Source: Ipomoea triloba
Lineage: Eukaryota; Streptophyta; Magnoliopsida; Solanales; Convolvulaceae
Length of the DNA: 64,000 bases
Assembly: GCF_003576645.1 (NCBI RefSeq)
Contig: NC_044930.1
Span: forward strand, 2,612,621 to 2,676,620
Direction of reading: 5' to 3'
Under the pieces are notes generated by a model. The model did no database searches, was not told the DNA's origin, and saw only the letters and a program-made list of their open reading frames with translations. The position numbers and the translations under genes were made by a program. This document shows, one piece after another, positions 61,655-64,000 of the stretch; positions within the stretch are counted from its first letter, which is position 1; each line of letters opens with the position of its first letter.

Positions 61655-63751
61655 TCATCTCTTTAATAACCTCAACACGTCTCCAACCAGATGCAATGAG
61701 CCTGTGACAAGAACCTGCATATCCAGAATATGCAGGATAGTTAGACATCTTAAGAATTTGATTGTTTAATTTTCAAAAAATTAAAATGTGAGTATATGAC
61801 AGTTTTTTTATTAAGGGAACCATGGGAATGTAATGAATGATTGTTACGTGCATTACTTCTATGATGCAATGTTGCTACCAAATTATCAATAATGTCAACA
61901 TTGCAAGTGTTTTTTACCTGAATCCTAGAGGAAGGGTTTTCCTTAGCGCAATTCCTCAACCAATTTATTGTCAACGGTAATGAAGGAAACACAGAACTGC
62001 CAAAATACTCATCTCCCTGACTGCAAGAGGAAGCATCCTTGTAAAGAAACTTGCAGGGTGGTACATTTCCTGATGTATTTGTGTTCAGGTTCTGGTCTAG
62101 AACATGAACATCTGCATGGAAGCGACGTAGACGTGAGGCTTGGCAACTGATAATTTTCAAAATAGTGAGGAAAAAAAAAGACCATTACATTTTCAAATAC
62201 ATTTCCTAGCTAATGCAAACAAGTATAGCTATTTAAAGATTGTTATATAGCTTCACACCTTTTGAGCTACATGAATTAATCAATTAATCTTTTCTGAGAA
62301 ACCCTCTCTCAAGTCTCAAGCACTATCTCAATTTAATACTCCGTAATAAATGTTTGTCCAGTATATCCTTAGTAACTACTAATTACCTATGGTGATTGTT
62401 ACCTTATAAAGACTGCAAAAATTGAAACATGTCATGGATGACAAATATGTGAGAGGGAAGTATGGAGATGGGAAAAAGTAAGACGGCCCAGTCTGCAAGG
62501 AAGAAAGGAAAAGTCACCTTTGCCACAGCAAATTCTTTCCCACACTCTCTGAAGATTGAATTGCCATGACAAGTCCTTTTGAGGAATGTTTAAAGGAACA
62601 GTTGAGGTACCAGAAGTAACCTTGTTATATGCAGACATACTTGGCACAAAAATAGCTTTTGAGAAGTGAGTACCTGTAAAGAATCCATCATACATGCAAT
62701 TCATTACTTCTGAGGTTAGACTGATGAAGAAACTCAGGTAAAAAAATACTAAAAACAGAAATTTCTACCAAAACTTGATTTCAAATTTATTGAACTATAC
62801 AAAACTGGATAGTTGTTGGCAGCTGAGCCTGGTACATCGTTTACACTTGGATATCCCAAAAATAATGCCCAATTAAACTATAATGCTGTTTGCAGGCACA
62901 TGTTTCTTCATTATATTCATACAAACATATAGAAGTATTCACATGTAAATCAAAAAGGGAGAAAAAATAAAGGAATATCACCAAGCAGAGAATATAAAGT
63001 TGAACATTCACAAATAGAGAACTAGCATGCTCCAGACACTGTTCCTGTACTAGAATGGTATTGGTTATGATGCTTTGCAAAGATGTGAAAGGCACTAGGA
63101 GGAACTAACAAGTCACTGGTTTCATACCATTCATACTCAAAAAGGGTCAATAGTTCATTTGCTGTCTCATACATTGAGACAACCATTATCATCAATGAGT
63201 AGACAAGTGGCTAGTTGCTGCATTTGTTTATATACCTGATGAAGTACAGGTATTAACCAACCGTGACAGAAGAATTTGTGGATCTCTTACATCCATGCAA
63301 TTAAATAGAAGAATCTGCAGTCAGGCAAATAAACCATTAACCATATCAGACTACATATACTGAAATAAGGCACACTGTGTTGGAGCATGTAACAAAAATC
63401 ATCTTTTTGGGATTTTACCTGCTTTGACATTTTGTAGGGTTCCTGCTTGTCACTATCCTGGATACAACCATTAACCCAGATTTTTTTTGGAGTTAGATCT
63501 TTTGAGCAAGATGACAAATGAGATAAATTTTTATTTTCTCCCACCACAGCAGAAAACCATCTGGCACAGGCTTCCATGCTCTCAGGACTGTGAGCTCCAT
63601 CCAAGTAGAAGGTCAAACCTCCAGGATAACTTCCATTTACTCCTGATGAATTTTTTATAGTGTCATCTTGAACGATCTGAGCTCTACCAGAAAGATGTGC
63701 ACTTGAAAGCCCGATAAGAAATTTGTGTGGCAAAGTCTCGTCCCAGTCAGC
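61655..63751 (-). CDS. FPGS: Folylpolyglutamate synthase, 3' part (gene continues past the window)
   Basis: Five 3' exons: 63419-63751, 63236-63314, 62518-62673, 61918-62111, 61655-61714. Together they code for the last 273 residues in an unbroken frame. FPGS adds glutamate to the gamma-carboxyl of folates, retaining them as polyglutamate cofactors in cytosol, plastid or mitochondrion. Visible family marks are ADWDETLPHKF, GLSSAHLSGRAQIV, the FYLDGAHSPESMEACARWF substrate motif, ILLFNCMDVRDPQILL, SKAIFVPSMSAYNKV, WQFNLQRVWE, VFPSLPLTINWLR and the ending VLVTGSLHLVGDVLRLLKR. The acceptor of the fourth listed exon was set at CATGCAG|AT because only that choice keeps phase. Upstream exons with the ATP-binding P-loop lie to the right of 64000, so the isoform and its targeting cannot be judged. 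Confidence 0.94.
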
Positions 63752-64000
63752 CTGATTAGACAGTCGAAAAAATCAAGCAGTTTGATCAAAGGAGTGAAGG
63801 ACTAGTAAACAAGGAGTAATGTGTGCGAATATTGACAAACACATCAGTATGCCAACGAATCTCCAATGATTTATAAGAAGATGAAATACAATGCAAGCAA
63901 AGAATGAAGCTAACTTAGATGACAAGAACATGAAATGCAGGACAAGAAAGAGGCTATGGTCCCTCCTAAACCTTCAAAAATACCAAAGCATATATCTTCT
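63752..64000 (-). other. FPGS intron, cut by the window edge
   Basis: No exon with FPGS similarity is seen in these 249 bases. They are most simply the intron before the exon at 63751. Confidence 0.6.

Noticed and set aside
1..64000. CRISPR arrays, bacterial operons or prophage-like systems
   Set aside because: The window is plant nuclear DNA with spliced genes. The only regular short repeats are micro- and minisatellites without spacers.

Overview
This is nuclear DNA of a flowering plant, most likely a eudicot. The genes have many short introns with GT..AG borders, the DNA between genes is AT-rich, and plant-type SINE, MITE, hAT and Helitron elements are scattered through it. The species cannot be told from the sequence. 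I reconstructed eleven protein-coding loci exon by exon. In every model the exon phases join without a frame break, apart from lesions that are described where they occur.

Layout. 1-5138 is gene-poor and consists of two identical 2,399-bp copies around a single-N assembly join at 2400. Next come a FAX-type plastid fatty acid exporter (7108-10294, -) and, divergently, a mitochondrial RecA of RECA3 type (10588-13291, +). An IQD calmodulin-binding protein (14016-15510, -) and dUTPase (17759-18593, -) follow. A nonautonomous hAT element separates dUTPase from the PP2A activator PTPA (20013-21923, +). A Helitron (22954-24506) ends just upstream of the U4/U6 snRNP WD40 protein PRP4/LACHESIS (25978-28552, +). 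Convergent to it lies the dolichol-phosphate GlcNAc-1-phosphate transferase GPT/ALG7 (29882-34732, -).

From about 36.27 kb to beyond 57 kb there is a direct tandem triplication of one locus for a type II membrane glycosyltransferase-like protein (11 exons each, all -). The copies are A 36493-41506, B 43294-47850 and C 50759-55323. Each differs from the others by a lesion near the 3' end: a 109-bp deletion in A, an inserted in-frame TAA in B, and a nonsense codon in exon 8 of C. SINE, MITE, MULE-like and satellite insertions that are private to one copy give a relative history. A second single-N join at 59433 lies between two identical 1,155-bp copies. The window closes with the 3' half of a folylpolyglutamate synthase gene (61655 to beyond the right edge, -).

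The genes are ordinary housekeeping functions: lipid export from plastids, organelle DNA maintenance, calcium signalling, nucleotide sanitation, PP2A activation, splicing, N-glycosylation and folate metabolism. They do not form a pathway. I did not find a convincing new biological system. The most informative features are the decaying gene triplication, several cleanly bounded transposon insertions close to promoters, and two duplications that look like unmerged contig overlaps.
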